From Planctomycetota bacterium (GTDB lineage Bacteria > Planctomycetota > J058 > JAJDCP01), in NCBI GenBank assembly GCA_029260765.1, contig JAJDCP010000079.1, positions 1 through 64,000 of the forward strand: DNA of 64,000 bases. Reading direction: 5' to 3'. Numbering within the stretch: the stretch's first letter is position 1; each line of letters starts with the position of its first letter. Below the pieces are notes generated by a model. It had not been told where the DNA came from. It was given only the letters and a program-made list of their open reading frames with translations, and did no database searches. This document shows, one piece after another, positions 1 through 8,390 of this stretch. Both the position numbers and the translations under genes were made by a program.

Positions 1-663
1 TCCGATCGAGCTGGGACCTCCAGGCACGGGCACGGCCAGGAAGTCCCCCGAAGAGGCGTCGAAGCTCAGGGCGATGCTCGTGATGTCGACGCTCTGGCTG
101 CCGCGGTTGAGCAGCTCGACAGTCACCGGCACACGCCGCGCGCCCGTCAGGACCTGGCTTGGACCGCTCACAGACGCGATCTCGAAGACGCCACGCACCG
201 TCCAGGTATGGGTCAGGAGCGCGCCCGTCGCGGTCAGTTGGACCGCGTGCGCCGCGTCATCGGCGACCAAGGAGGCATCGATGGTGGCCGTGCCCAGGGT
301 AGCGGTCGCGGCCACGTCTACAGACACGAGCAGCGTCTCGCTGGCCTGAGCAGCGAGACTGGTCGGGTTGCCCACGTCGGCGGTGCTGGTGTAGGAGCTC
401 GCGTCCGCGCTGAAGTCGAGCGCGAGCTGGGAAAGGTCCAAGGGCACATCCCCAAGGTTGCTGACGACCACCGAGACCTGGACCCCCACCTGGCCGGCAT
501 CGACCTCTGCAGGTCCAGAGACGGCATCGATCCGCAAGGCGATCACCAGATCTACGGTGTCCGACTGCGTGGCAGTCCGTTTCCGACGCTTGGTGCAGCC
601 CGTGGCGACGGCGACGACTACCAGAGCTGCCACGACACACAACCATCTCTTGGCCAGCGGCAT
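1..663 (-). CDS. Secreted lipoprotein with CARDB-like repeats (3' end outside window)
   Basis: An open frame of 221 codons runs off the left edge. The ATG at 663 follows a strong GGAGG site 6 bases upstream. The N-terminus is a lipoprotein signal: basic AKR, a hydrophobic run, then ATGC with the acceptor cysteine at residue 23. The mature part is rich in Val, Thr, Ser, Asp and Ala and has at least two similar beta-rich modules. Each has phrases such as VSNLGDVPLDLS or VELLNRGSQSVDITS, a pattern typical of CARDB/APHP-type Ig-like adhesion domains. The role is probably surface structural or adhesive; no catalytic motif is visible. A sigma70-type promoter lies just upstream. The lipoprotein call is good; the domain family is an inference from pattern. 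Confidence 0.75.
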   Translation of the reverse strand, partial: MPLAKRWLCVVAALVVVAVATGCTKRRKRTATQSDTVDLVIALRIDAVSGPAEVDAGQVGVQVSVVVSNLGDVPLDLSQLALDFSADASSYTSTADVGNPTSLAAQASETLLVSVDVAATATLGTATIDASLVADDAAHAVQLTATGALLTHTWTVRGVFEIASVSGPSQVLTGARRVPVTVELLNRGSQSVDITSIALSFDASSGDFLAVPVPGGPSSIG

Positions 664-706
664 GCTGCCTCCTTCCCTTCTCGAAGACGTGAAACAAATC
701 AAAGAG

Positions 707-727
707 CTGTATCTCCCTGTTATACAG
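707..727. promoter_or_regulatory. Operator-like dyad overlapping the -10 box
   Basis: CTGTAT (707-712) and ATACAG (722-727) form a perfect 6-base inverted repeat with a 9-base spacer. The right arm overlaps the TATAAC -10 element, where a dimeric repressor would block transcription. No regulator can be assigned. Confidence 0.35.
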
Positions 728-747
728 GACATCGTACCTCATGTAAA
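719..747 (-). promoter_or_regulatory. Sigma70-type promoter of the left-edge lipoprotein gene
   Basis: Read on the minus strand, TTTACA (742-747) and TATAAC (719-724) are separated by exactly 17 bases. Each matches its consensus hexamer at five of six positions. The -10 lies about 55 bases before the ATG at 663, giving a short leader that contains the GGAGG site. Confidence 0.6.
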
Positions 748-897
748 TCGGCCTGAGGCGTCGCTTTCCGACCATTGCCAGGGCGCAGAATTCTGGCGCC
801 ACCCCGACAGGCTAATCGCTAGCGGACGGGATCTCTGCGAGAGGACGCCTTGGGCAAAACTCTGTACCATCAGTCCTTCCTTCCAAGGAGACCCGGT

Positions 898-1993
898 ATG
901 GGATTCCGCATCTGGTGGCAGGTCCCGCGCACTTTCTCGAGTTCTGCGCTCTGTTCGTGCCTGTCTGGTGGCTGTGGATCACCGGAACCTACTACAACGA
1001 AGCCTTGGAGACCCAGGACGTCAGCCAGCGGGTGATCGTCTTCCTGCAGATGCTGCCGGTTCTGGGCATGGCGGACTTCGTCCACGACGGTCTCGGCGAC
1101 GCGGCCGTGCCTTTCGGACTCAGCTACATCGCCGGACGCCTGCTGTCGATCGGCCTGTACCTGCGCACCGGGTTCCACAATCCGGAGCAGCGTTCGATGT
1201 CCAACGTCTACTCCCTGGGCTTTGGTCTGGCCGTCGTATTGATCGCTGCCTCGCTGCCCGTTCTCGGCCTGCCGCGCTACATTCTCTGGGCTTGCGGGTT
1301 GGCGGTGGAGCTGATCACCCCCTGGCTCGTGCCTCTGTTCGTCAAGGACATCGGTACGATGCCGGAGACGTCCAGCAAGCTTCCCGAACGCTTCGGCCTG
1401 TTCACGATCATCGTGCTGGGTGGGTCTCTCGAGGGGGTGGTGCATGGTCTCGCCGAGAGCCACCAGCTCAGCATGCCAGCCATCGGAGGAGGAGCCCTGG
1501 GCCTGTGCCTGACGTTCGGCATCTGGTGGCTGTACTTCGATTTCGTCGCGGAACGACCCCGCAAGACCAGCCGAACCTGGCGCTTTCTCTGGGCTATGGG
1601 CATCTTCCTCTGGTGATGGCGATCACGGCGCTGGGCAAGGGTCTGATGTACGCCGTGCTGAGCGGCGACCGCGTGATGCCCGACGCGGCGCGCTGGTTGG
1701 TGTGCGGTTCGGCCGCGGTCATCTTTGTGTCGATTGCCCTGATTGGCGGAAGTCTGCAACGCGGCTGCTCCGGCGTCTGGTTCTTGCGCATCAGCACCGG
1801 GCTCAAGCTCACGATGGGGGGCGTGGCACTCGGACTGGCCTGGCTGGGAGAGGGCCTGGGAACCTTGACGGTCCTGGCGCTGCTCGTGCCCCTTTTGCTG
1901 GTCCAGATCGTCTACGCGGTGTCTCGTTGGGTCGAGCACCAGAAGTCGCGGCAAGCGGCTGAGCAAAACGGTGACACACAAGCCGCAATTTGA
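898..1993 (+). pseudogene. Decayed LtrA-family (low temperature requirement A) membrane protein gene
   Basis: From about 918 to 1616 one frame encodes a polytopic membrane protein with the LtrA look (VWWLWITGTYY, FLQMLPVLGMA). That frame stops at 1616. The remaining transmembrane segments (LVMAITALGKGLMYAVLSG to VSRWVEHQKS) continue in another frame to the stop at 1993, so there is a frameshift near 1590-1616. The ATG at 898 has a good AAGGAG site but is in a third frame that reads only MGFRIWWQVP before losing similarity, implying a second shift near 920. The usual first helix with its LFFDL-type motif is missing. Read as an N-terminally truncated, frameshifted remnant; sequencing error could explain one shift. 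Confidence 0.65.
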
Positions 1994-2130
1994 TCGCAGC
2001 AGGGTTTCCGTCTCACACCTGTCAGCCAGCGGTTGACAGCCGTTTCCCGCCTTCCCGCCATCCTTGGTGGCCTCGCGGTTGGCCCGAGGCTTGCGAAGAT
2101 CCCGGAGGACCCACTCCGGGAGGACCTCCG

Positions 2131-3615
2131 ATGCGCCGCGCCTGCTTGCTCGTCTTGACAACCGCCCTCGTGTTCTTGAGCACGGGCTGCCCGAGCGATG
2201 CCGATCCCATCGTGCCCTACCGGGTGGGCTTCAACTTCATCAGCGTGGGCGACCGCGCCCCCCAGCACTTCGATGAGGCCGACGAGATCCTCGCGGACCT
2301 CGAGGCCCTGTCGGCCGGCGGCATGCGTCAGCTGAGCGCCGCAGATGTCGGCTGGTTCACCGCTTTCGAAGGGGGAGAATACGGAAACGTCGGCAACTAC
2401 GACCTCGCGCAGACAGACCTCCTCGCGATCAACAACCACGGTCTGCACGCCGTGCTGACCCTCTTCCAGACCGGCCCGGACGTACCGATGCAGCACGGTG
2501 CCCCCGATGACAAGCGTCTCTATACGCCCGACGGCGAGCGCCTGGAGGTCGACGACCCGACGGTACGCGCCAAGGTCGAAGACTACGTCAGGGTCATCGC
2601 TTCCCGCTACCACCCCTGGGTCAAGCACTACGAGGTCGCCAACGAGGTCGAGCTGCTGCGCAAACAAAAGGCCGACGATTACGTCGCGCTCATGCAGTGT
2701 GTTCGCGCTGTGCTGGACAGCGTCGATCCAGACTTGCAGGTCGTGATGGCAGGGATCTGGACCTCGGAGGAAGACTACGTCGATTGGCTCGAAGACGTCC
2801 TCGATGAGCCCGGCGCCGAGGCGGCCTTCGACATCCTCAACTTCCACTACTACAGCGACTGGGAACGGATGCGGGAACGGATCGAAGAGATCCAGGCTGT
2901 GCTCGCTGCGGCTGGCTGCAGCAAGCCGATCTGGTTCACAGAGATCGGCACGTCCTACCTGTACCGCGATGAACAAGAGCAGTGCCGCGACATCTTCCGC
3001 AAGCTCTCGATCGCCTTTGGTAACGGCATCGAGCTGTGCAACTGGCACACCCATATCAGCACGACCGACGACGTCAGCAAAGACTGGCCTGGCTACGGCG
3101 TGCGTCACGCCAACGGCTCCAAGGCCCGCGGCTGGTATGCCTACCGGCTGTTCGCAGAGAAACTGGGCGAGTTCGCGAGCTGCAGCGCGCTCCTGCAAGG
3201 TGCGGATGACGCCTGGGTGTTCCGCTTCGATGGCGTCTCCGATGCAGGCGCCGGGCAGTACAGCATCGACCGTCGCTTTGTGGCCTGGACCGACCAGACC
3301 TCCGGTATCACTATCGACCTCTCCGCCCAGATCGACGCGGCCACGGTCACCTGCACCGAGGTGGTGCCCGATGCGGACGGCGACTTCCCCAGCACCAACC
3401 AGAGTCCCTCGGCGCTGTGCCTGAAAGAGACGCCCGTGCTGATCGAAGAGCCCACGCTGATCTTCAGCCTCGAGCAGTTGGCCAGCCTCGTACAGACACG
3501 CCCGGCCCTGGCCGCCATGTTCCCTTCGAGCTCTGTTCCGGCGCTGGCGCAAGGCCTGCAGCAGTTGGGCTCCACAGAGCTGCAGGTCCTGGCCGAGACC
3601 CTGACACAGCCATGA
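2131..3615 (+). CDS. Secreted GH-A clan glycoside hydrolase-like lipoprotein
   Basis: 494 residues. The N-terminus MRRACLLVLTTALVFLSTGC is a lipoprotein signal with the acceptor Cys at 20. The body looks like a (beta/alpha)8 glycosidase of the GH5/GH39 type. WVKHYEVANEVELL places a candidate acid/base Glu at 172 directly after Asn, and KPIWFTEIGTSY places a candidate nucleophile Glu at 271. The HY-x-SDW stretch between them (near 238) also fits a GH-A barrel. The last 60 residues are Leu-rich with no clear domain. The start is set by GGGAGGACCT just before ATG 2131 and by the signal peptide. Expected role: outer-surface or periplasmic cleavage of a beta-linked polysaccharide; substrate unknown. 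It lies downstream of the broken LtrA gene with no clear operon partner. Confidence 0.75.
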   Translation: MRRACLLVLTTALVFLSTGCPSDADPIVPYRVGFNFISVGDRAPQHFDEADEILADLEALSAGGMRQLSAADVGWFTAFEGGEYGNVGNYDLAQTDLLAINNHGLHAVLTLFQTGPDVPMQHGAPDDKRLYTPDGERLEVDDPTVRAKVEDYVRVIASRYHPWVKHYEVANEVELLRKQKADDYVALMQCVRAVLDSVDPDLQVVMAGIWTSEEDYVDWLEDVLDEPGAEAAFDILNFHYYSDWERMRERIEEIQAVLAAAGCSKPIWFTEIGTSYLYRDEQEQCRDIFRKLSIAFGNGIELCNWHTHISTTDDVSKDWPGYGVRHANGSKARGWYAYRLFAEKLGEFASCSALLQGADDAWVFRFDGVSDAGAGQYSIDRRFVAWTDQTSGITIDLSAQIDAATVTCTEVVPDADGDFPSTNQSPSALCLKETPVLIEEPTLIFSLEQLASLVQTRPALAAMFPSSSVPALAQGLQQLGSTELQVLAETLTQP

Positions 3616-3866
3616 GCCCGGTTGGCGCCTTCGCACGTCCATCGAAAAGCCGACCATGAGCGGCACCAGGAGGACTTGTCCATGAACGCGCTATCCAACG
3701 AGCAAGAACCGGCGGCTCACGACCGCCCCCTCCGCTGCTTCGTCGCCCAGGTGAAGCGCGAGGGCACATGCCCGGCTCGCCGGCGAGCCGGCGACCGCAT
3801 GACGTTGCTCGGGCCTGCGCTGCGCACAGAAGGTGGACGGCCATCCGCCGATGCGATCTACGAAGC
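3616..3866 (+). repeat. Direct repeat, copy 1 (about 250 bases)
   Basis: This stretch and 4238-4490 are near-identical. Both run from GCCCGGTTG through CATCGAAAAGCCGACCAT, an RBS, an ATG and the first ~60 codons of the same coding sequence. Differences are scattered substitutions plus a few short indels. It is a local duplication that includes the 5' end of the intact regulator gene at 4308. Confidence 0.85.
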
Positions 3867-4229
3867 ATGCTCGAAAAGGAGACCCGCCTGCCCTGCGGCC
3901 GTGCGCTGGGCCGGGCCCGGCTCGAGGCCGAGCGCCCGCTGCTGCTCTCGGGAGGCCTGGCCAGCCAGGTCGGCTTCGGGACGGCGGCCTGCCTGGCACC
4001 CGAGCAGCTGGGCGGCGAGCCGGTCGACCAGCGCACCGACATCTACGCTCTGGGCGTGATCTTGTTCGAGATGCTGACCGGAGAACGGCCGCATCCGGGC
4101 GACAAGCCATCGGAGCTGGCGCCCGACCTTCCGGCAGAGCTCGACGAGGTCTTCGCGCGCTGCTTCGCACGCGTCGAGAAGCGCTTCAACTCGGTGGAGG
4201 AGATGCTGGCCAGCTTGTCCGGATTGTGA
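3682..4229 (+). pseudogene. Chimeric pseudogene: regulator N-terminus joined out of frame to a Ser/Thr kinase C-lobe
   Basis: From ATG 3682 the first ~60 codons copy the N-terminus of the regulator at 4308 ([15 protein letters not shown]). Near 3866 the similarity ends and that frame becomes nonsense, stopping at 4059. In another frame, about 3870-4229, the DNA encodes the end of a Hanks-type kinase: an APE-like LAPEQLGG, then [19 protein letters not shown], then the C-lobe helices to a natural TGA. The kinase N-lobe and catalytic loop are absent. A duplication or deletion apparently fused two genes and inactivated both. No functional product is expected unless frameshifting occurs. Confidence 0.75.
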
Positions 4230-4237
4230 GCAGGCTG

Positions 4238-4490
4238 GCCCGGTTGACGCTTGCGCAAGTCCATCGAAAAGCCGACCATTAGCGGCACCAGCCTGGAGGA
4301 CATGTCCATGAACGCACCATCCAACAAGCCAGAACCGGCGGCTCATCACCGCCCCCTCCGCTGCTTCGTCGCCCAGGTAAAGCGCGAGGGCACATGCCCT
4401 GCCCGCCTGCGCGCCGGCGACCGCATGACGTTGGTCGGGCCAGCGCTGCGCACAGAAGGTTGCCGGCCGTGCGCCTATGCGATCTGCGAC
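4238..4490 (+). repeat. Direct repeat, copy 2 (about 250 bases)
   Basis: This is the partner of 3616-3866. It covers the upstream region and first ~60 codons of the intact gene at 4308, about 370 bases downstream of copy 1. Confidence 0.85.
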
Positions 4491-5807
4491 CTGGTGCCCG
4501 CCATCCGCACGATGGAAAGGGCTTTGGGCAAGGGCGAGGCCAAGCCTGCGAGCCAGTCCGTCGTATGCAGCTCCTGCGCCAACCCGGAACGGCCGGTCGA
4601 GTTCACGCTGTCCCACGTCCCTCGCGGGCGCAGGCCCAGGAAGGTTTCCCCCGAGCAACAGAAACTGCTCACCAACCTCAAACGCTTTCCCCTGCTCAAG
4701 CCGCTTCCCGACACCACCCTGCTGCGCATCGCCACGCGCGTGCGCAGGGCGACCTACCGTGCGGGAACCGTGCTGCTCACGCAGGGCGAGAAGGGGCGCC
4801 AGCTGTTTCTGGTCGACCGGGGCGAGGTGGGCGTGCATCGCAAAGATGGCAGGAAGAGCAAGCAAATCGCCCGCATCAAGACGGGCGAATGTTTCGGCGA
4901 GATGTCCCTGCTCACTGGCGAGCCCATCTCGGCCACGATCCGGGCTGCGACCTCCGTCGAGTTGCTCGTCCTGGACCAGCAAGATTTCAAGGCGCTGTTG
5001 GTCGCAAACCCCGGCATGAACCACTACTTCAACCGGCTGGTGACCGAGCGCGTCGCAAAGACAGAGGTCACACAACGCATCGAGCCGGGGATGTTTGGAT
5101 CGCTGGCGGACTTCACGCCGGCAGAGTTGATGCAATCTCTACAGCTCGCCCATCGTGGCGGACGTTTGAGTATTCAGCGGGACAAGGACGAGGTCACCAT
5201 CGACTTCGTCGGAGGTCAACCGTACCACGTCCTCACCAAAGGCGATCTGGACGAAAACCCGGAGGAGGCGATCTACCAGATCCTGTACTGGACCCGCGGC
5301 CGCTATGAGTTCGACCCGCTCGAGAAGATCGCAGGCCGCAGCTTCTTCAAGGACATGACCGCGCTGCTGATCGAGGGCATTCGGTATCAGAATGAGGCCG
5401 AGCTTGGGCGGAATGTGGATGCCAGGGACCAGGACATCGACCCCTACGCGGACTCCTACGAGCCCACGCCGTACAGTGGGGCTGCGGCGGACGGGCCCAG
5501 CGAGCGGGGCGAATTCGGCAGCACCAAAGCGCTCAAGACCATCATGCAGAAGAAACAGGCCGCCAAAGCGGACGGTCAGGTCCAGGTGCGCGGCAAGCTC
5601 GGGCTGAAGATCCGGGTCGGCAGCATATGGCTGGCTGGCGGGCGCATCGTGGCGGCGGCGATGGAAGATCTCGACGGCGCCCCGGCCCTCAAACAGATCG
5701 TCAAGATCAAGAGCGGCGAGTGGGCCTTCGGCGACGGGGAGCCGCCTGACGGGCTCAGGAGCTTGGGTCGCTACGGTGTCGAAGAGATGTTTGGCAAGGG
5801 GCTCTGA
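4308..5807 (+). CDS. Cyclic-nucleotide-binding-domain regulator with TIGR04076-like N-terminus and two DUF4388-like modules
   Basis: 499 residues. Residues ~12-70 (GTCPARLRAGDRM through CRPCAYAICDLVPAI) resemble the TIGR04076 repeat, with Cys pairs that could bind metal. Residues ~110-240 form a cNMP/CRP-type domain: YRAGTVLLTQGEKG, then GECFGEMSLLTGEPISATIRA as the phosphate-binding cassette. Residues ~262-345 (FGSLADFTPAELMQSLQL to GRYEFDP) match the DUF4388/PatA-type module, and a second degenerate copy lies at ~425-480. There is no helix-turn-helix, so it probably acts by protein contact in signalling rather than as a DNA-binding CRP. The in-frame ATG at 4302 is only 2 bases from GGAGG, whereas 4308 is 8 bases away; 4308 is preferred. 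It is the intact parent of the pseudogene at 3682. Confidence 0.75.
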   Translation: MNAPSNKPEPAAHHRPLRCFVAQVKREGTCPARLRAGDRMTLVGPALRTEGCRPCAYAICDLVPAIRTMERALGKGEAKPASQSVVCSSCANPERPVEFTLSHVPRGRRPRKVSPEQQKLLTNLKRFPLLKPLPDTTLLRIATRVRRATYRAGTVLLTQGEKGRQLFLVDRGEVGVHRKDGRKSKQIARIKTGECFGEMSLLTGEPISATIRAATSVELLVLDQQDFKALLVANPGMNHYFNRLVTERVAKTEVTQRIEPGMFGSLADFTPAELMQSLQLAHRGGRLSIQRDKDEVTIDFVGGQPYHVLTKGDLDENPEEAIYQILYWTRGRYEFDPLEKIAGRSFFKDMTALLIEGIRYQNEAELGRNVDARDQDIDPYADSYEPTPYSGAAADGPSERGEFGSTKALKTIMQKKQAAKADGQVQVRGKLGLKIRVGSIWLAGGRIVAAAMEDLDGAPALKQIVKIKSGEWAFGDGEPPDGLRSLGRYGVEEMFGKGL

Positions 5808-5828
5808 GGGGCGCCGCTGCAGGTCCGA

Positions 5829-6887
5829 TCAGGAGGCGGCGAGCAACCGTTTCGCGTGCCCTTGCAACGCGGCATCGCGCAGCACGGTCGTGTGCCCGCC
5901 AGCGAAACGAGGAAAATGGAGCAGAAGCTGCTGCAGGATGTAGGCCGTGCTGAGCTGCTGCATCGCGGCCAGCTGCCGTGACGAGGCTGCCAACATGGGC
6001 CAGGCCGAGGCGCTGCGCAGGGCCTTGTAGAAGTTGATCAGCTGGGCGGAGCCCTCGATGGGGTGCGCTTGGGAGAAGTGCCGCAGCAACTGCCCAAGCA
6101 GCGGCCGCATCTCTTCCATGTAATCCTGGGCGACATCGCCACGTTGGGCGAATGCGTAGTGGACCCGCACATGCGCAGGCAAGTCGACGTCGCCGAGGCC
6201 TACGCGGTCGGCGGAGTTGTCTGCCCCGGAGTCGCCCTGGAAGAGGGTCGACTCCGCGCGCATGTCTTCGTAGCCATCGGCCATGAACGGGCGCGCCAGG
6301 TCCATGAAGAAACCCGAGATGCCCGAGTCGGAGGGCCCGGGATAGCCGTGCCAGGGCGTGTCGACGGCCAGGAAGGTGATGCGCTGGTAGAGTCCGAGCT
6401 GCCGGCTCCCGCACAGAGTATTCAAGGCCCGGCGCGTCACGATGCCGCCCAGGCTGTGGCCTATGATCGCGACCTCGGAGCTGGTGGTGAAGCGCTGCTT
6501 CAGGGTCACAAGCTCGCGCGCCAGGTCGTCGCCGTTCTTCTTTGTGCGGCGGCCGTGGTCGTCGTAGCACAGGATGTAGAGCTGGAAGCGGCTCTTCTCG
6601 AAGCAGTTCACGAAGGGCTGCATGTTGATCGGGTCGCCGTCGATGCCATGGATCAAGATCAACACTGGTTTGCGCCGATCCACGCCATTCCGGCCTACGC
6701 CCAGCGGACGCAGCGCCCCCCGACCACGCTCGCGCAACAGCTCATTCTCGCGCAGACGGTCGAGGTTCAGCGGCAGCACGCGGCCGTTCATGACCCTTGG
6801 ATTGCGCCAGCCGTGAGCGGGCACCGGGAGCACCACGTCATTGGAGCGGCCTGTACGCAAGCGGATGCTTGGGGGGTCATCGGACAT
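5829..6887 (-). CDS. Alpha/beta-hydrolase, lipase-like
   Basis: 352 residues. LILIHGIDGDPINM supplies the His-Gly oxyanion region. VAIIGHSLGGIV gives the nucleophile elbow G-H-S-L-G with Ser at 145. The usual acid and His come later (candidates in VDTPWHGYPG and FAGGHTTVLRD). No signal peptide is seen, so it is probably cytoplasmic, although the Pro-rich N-terminus is unusual. AGGAGG lies 11 bases before ATG 6887. It converges with the regulator gene ending at 5807. Substrate is unknown; the family acts on ester bonds of lipids. A 73-base dispersed repeat sits just upstream. Confidence 0.7.
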   Translation of the reverse strand: MSDDPPSIRLRTGRSNDVVLPVPAHGWRNPRVMNGRVLPLNLDRLRENELLRERGRGALRPLGVGRNGVDRRKPVLILIHGIDGDPINMQPFVNCFEKSRFQLYILCYDDHGRRTKKNGDDLARELVTLKQRFTTSSEVAIIGHSLGGIVTRRALNTLCGSRQLGLYQRITFLAVDTPWHGYPGPSDSGISGFFMDLARPFMADGYEDMRAESTLFQGDSGADNSADRVGLGDVDLPAHVRVHYAFAQRGDVAQDYMEEMRPLLGQLLRHFSQAHPIEGSAQLINFYKALRSASAWPMLAASSRQLAAMQQLSTAYILQQLLLHFPRFAGGHTTVLRDAALQGHAKRLLAAS

Positions 6888-6908
6888 GATGTGCAGCGCC
6901 TCCTGATG

Positions 6909-6981
6909 CTGTGATGATACCGAGGGAGGCGGCGCTATGTCACGGAGGGTCCGGAAGTTGTCGCGGCTTCGGGGATGGGGC
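6909..6981 (+). repeat. 73-base dispersed repeat, copy A
   Basis: CTGTGATGATACCGAGG through CTTCGGGGATGGGGC recurs at 40398-40470 with only two visible mismatches, in the same orientation. Here it lies 21 bases upstream of the lipase start. It contains an imperfect CGGAAG/CTTCGG dyad. Confidence 0.8.
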
Positions 6982-7318
6982 GGCTGGGGGCGGGTCTCAG
7001 AGCGCCTGACAGTGCATCGAAGCGACCGACAACAACCGTGCTGGATGGCCATGCTCCCCAAAGACATCCAGGCTTTCGACTCTCCGCTTCGCGCGGGCGG
7101 AGGGATGCCAGAGGCGATGGTCGAGTGCGACCTGAACAGGCGGGCTGCTGTGCTGAGGCACGCCGATGGGATGGTCAACATCCGCTGGACACCGATGCTC
7201 GAGGCCAGCCTCTTCGATCTGCCGCGCCTCGATGGAGCTTTTCCATGTTCAACGAGTGCTGTCGGGCCGAGCTGCGTTGCGTCAAGGACTTCCCCCACAG
7301 GCGGCCTTCCGTCCATGC
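6982..7318. other. Non-coding interval upstream of the lipase, beyond the repeat
   Basis: About 340 bases between the repeat and the stop of the prenyltransferase gene. The open frames here have no RBS, no protein-like composition and no recognisable domain. No terminator was seen. It probably carries the lipase promoter, but no convincing -35/-10 pair was found. Confidence 0.4.
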
Positions 7319-8137
7319 CTAAACCACAGACAGCAACACCGCGCCTGCCGTGAGCAGGCTGAAGAGCAACCGGTACCGGCGCCGGAAAACCGGCAGCAGC
7401 TCTCCCTGCCAAAGCCCATGCCAGATCTGCGCGAGCATCACTGCGTACGCCGCCAACCCCACCAGCCCAATCCCCAGCGCCCAGCGAATCCCCGAGAACA
7501 TCAAGCACAACAGCGCGAGCAGCTGCAGACCCAGCAGCATTCGGATGCCCGTCTTCAGTCCCAGCAAGATCCCCAGGGTCCTCAATCCCGAGCGCTGATC
7601 GCTGCTAGCATCCGTCAACTCGCCGGCCAGAGCGCCCACCCAATATAAGCAGCCAAAGAACGCGGCAAACAGCCAGGTGTGGCTTGTCAACGGCGCGTCA
7701 TGCGTCAGGACACCCAGAATGAAGTAGCTGACGCCCGCGCCGACATGGATGAGATGGGCGAAGGGGATGCGCGCCTTGAGGAAGACGCCCGGCGCCGAAT
7801 AGCCCACCCAGACCAACTGGTACCCCAGCAGCCACGCCCAGATCGGCCAGGGAAGTAGAGCTGCCGAGCCAGCCGCTGCGACAAAGAGGATTCGGGCCGC
7901 GGTTCTCAACGTGCCCTGCCTGGCTCGTCCATCGGTCCGCTTGCTGGGATTCGCCTGGTCGAGCAGGTAGTCGCAGGAGTCGTTGTAGGTGTAGGCAAAC
8001 AGAACGTGCAGGAACAGCGCGAGCAGGAACAGCAACGACTGCGCTCCCAGCAGCTCGGGGAAGGGCTGCAGGTACACCACGCCAGCGACGCCGGGCGCGA
8101 GCATCTGCAGCGTCTCAGCCCAGCGCAGCGACGGCAA
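7319..8137 (-). CDS. UbiA-family prenyltransferase-like membrane protein
   Basis: 272 residues, about eight hydrophobic segments. The first Asp-rich motif is YNDSCDYLLD (the NDxxD type that binds Mg-diphosphate). The second is GELTDASSDQRSG, in the expected place for the second UbiA motif. Such enzymes transfer a polyprenyl group to an aromatic or other acceptor in the membrane; the acceptor cannot be told here. The start is a TTG at 8137, chosen because AGGAGG lies 5 bases upstream; the next in-frame ATG is ten codons in and has no RBS. It stands alone and is divergent from the gene at 8391. Confidence 0.75.
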   Translation of the reverse strand: MPSLRWAETLQMLAPGVAGVVYLQPFPELLGAQSLLFLLALFLHVLFAYTYNDSCDYLLDQANPSKRTDGRARQGTLRTAARILFVAAAGSAALLPWPIWAWLLGYQLVWVGYSAPGVFLKARIPFAHLIHVGAGVSYFILGVLTHDAPLTSHTWLFAAFFGCLYWVGALAGELTDASSDQRSGLRTLGILLGLKTGIRMLLGLQLLALLCLMFSGIRWALGIGLVGLAAYAVMLAQIWHGLWQGELLPVFRRRYRLLFSLLTAGAVLLSVV

Positions 8138-8390
8138 CGGCTCCTCCTGTGTGCTCCTTCCGACACTCCGGGCGCCGAGCGACGCCCCTCGTGCAGGGTG
8201 CGCTGATCATAGAGTGCGGCGGCCGGGCGCACAAACACGAGCCGTCCGGAACGGGCCACCAGCCTTCTGCGAGAGCCGAGCGCAGACGCAAAGCCTCGCG
8301 CTCCTGCAAAAAGGCGTGGATCCGCGCTTCGAAGTCCCGAATAATGTCCAGCAACCCCAAACCCGTTCCCGGCAGCAACGCGAGATCGAC

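Noticed and set aside
1912-3666. A 584-codon minus-strand frame across the glycosidase gene
   Set aside because: It has no RBS or domain and is antisense to a signal-peptide-bearing gene with catalytic motifs.
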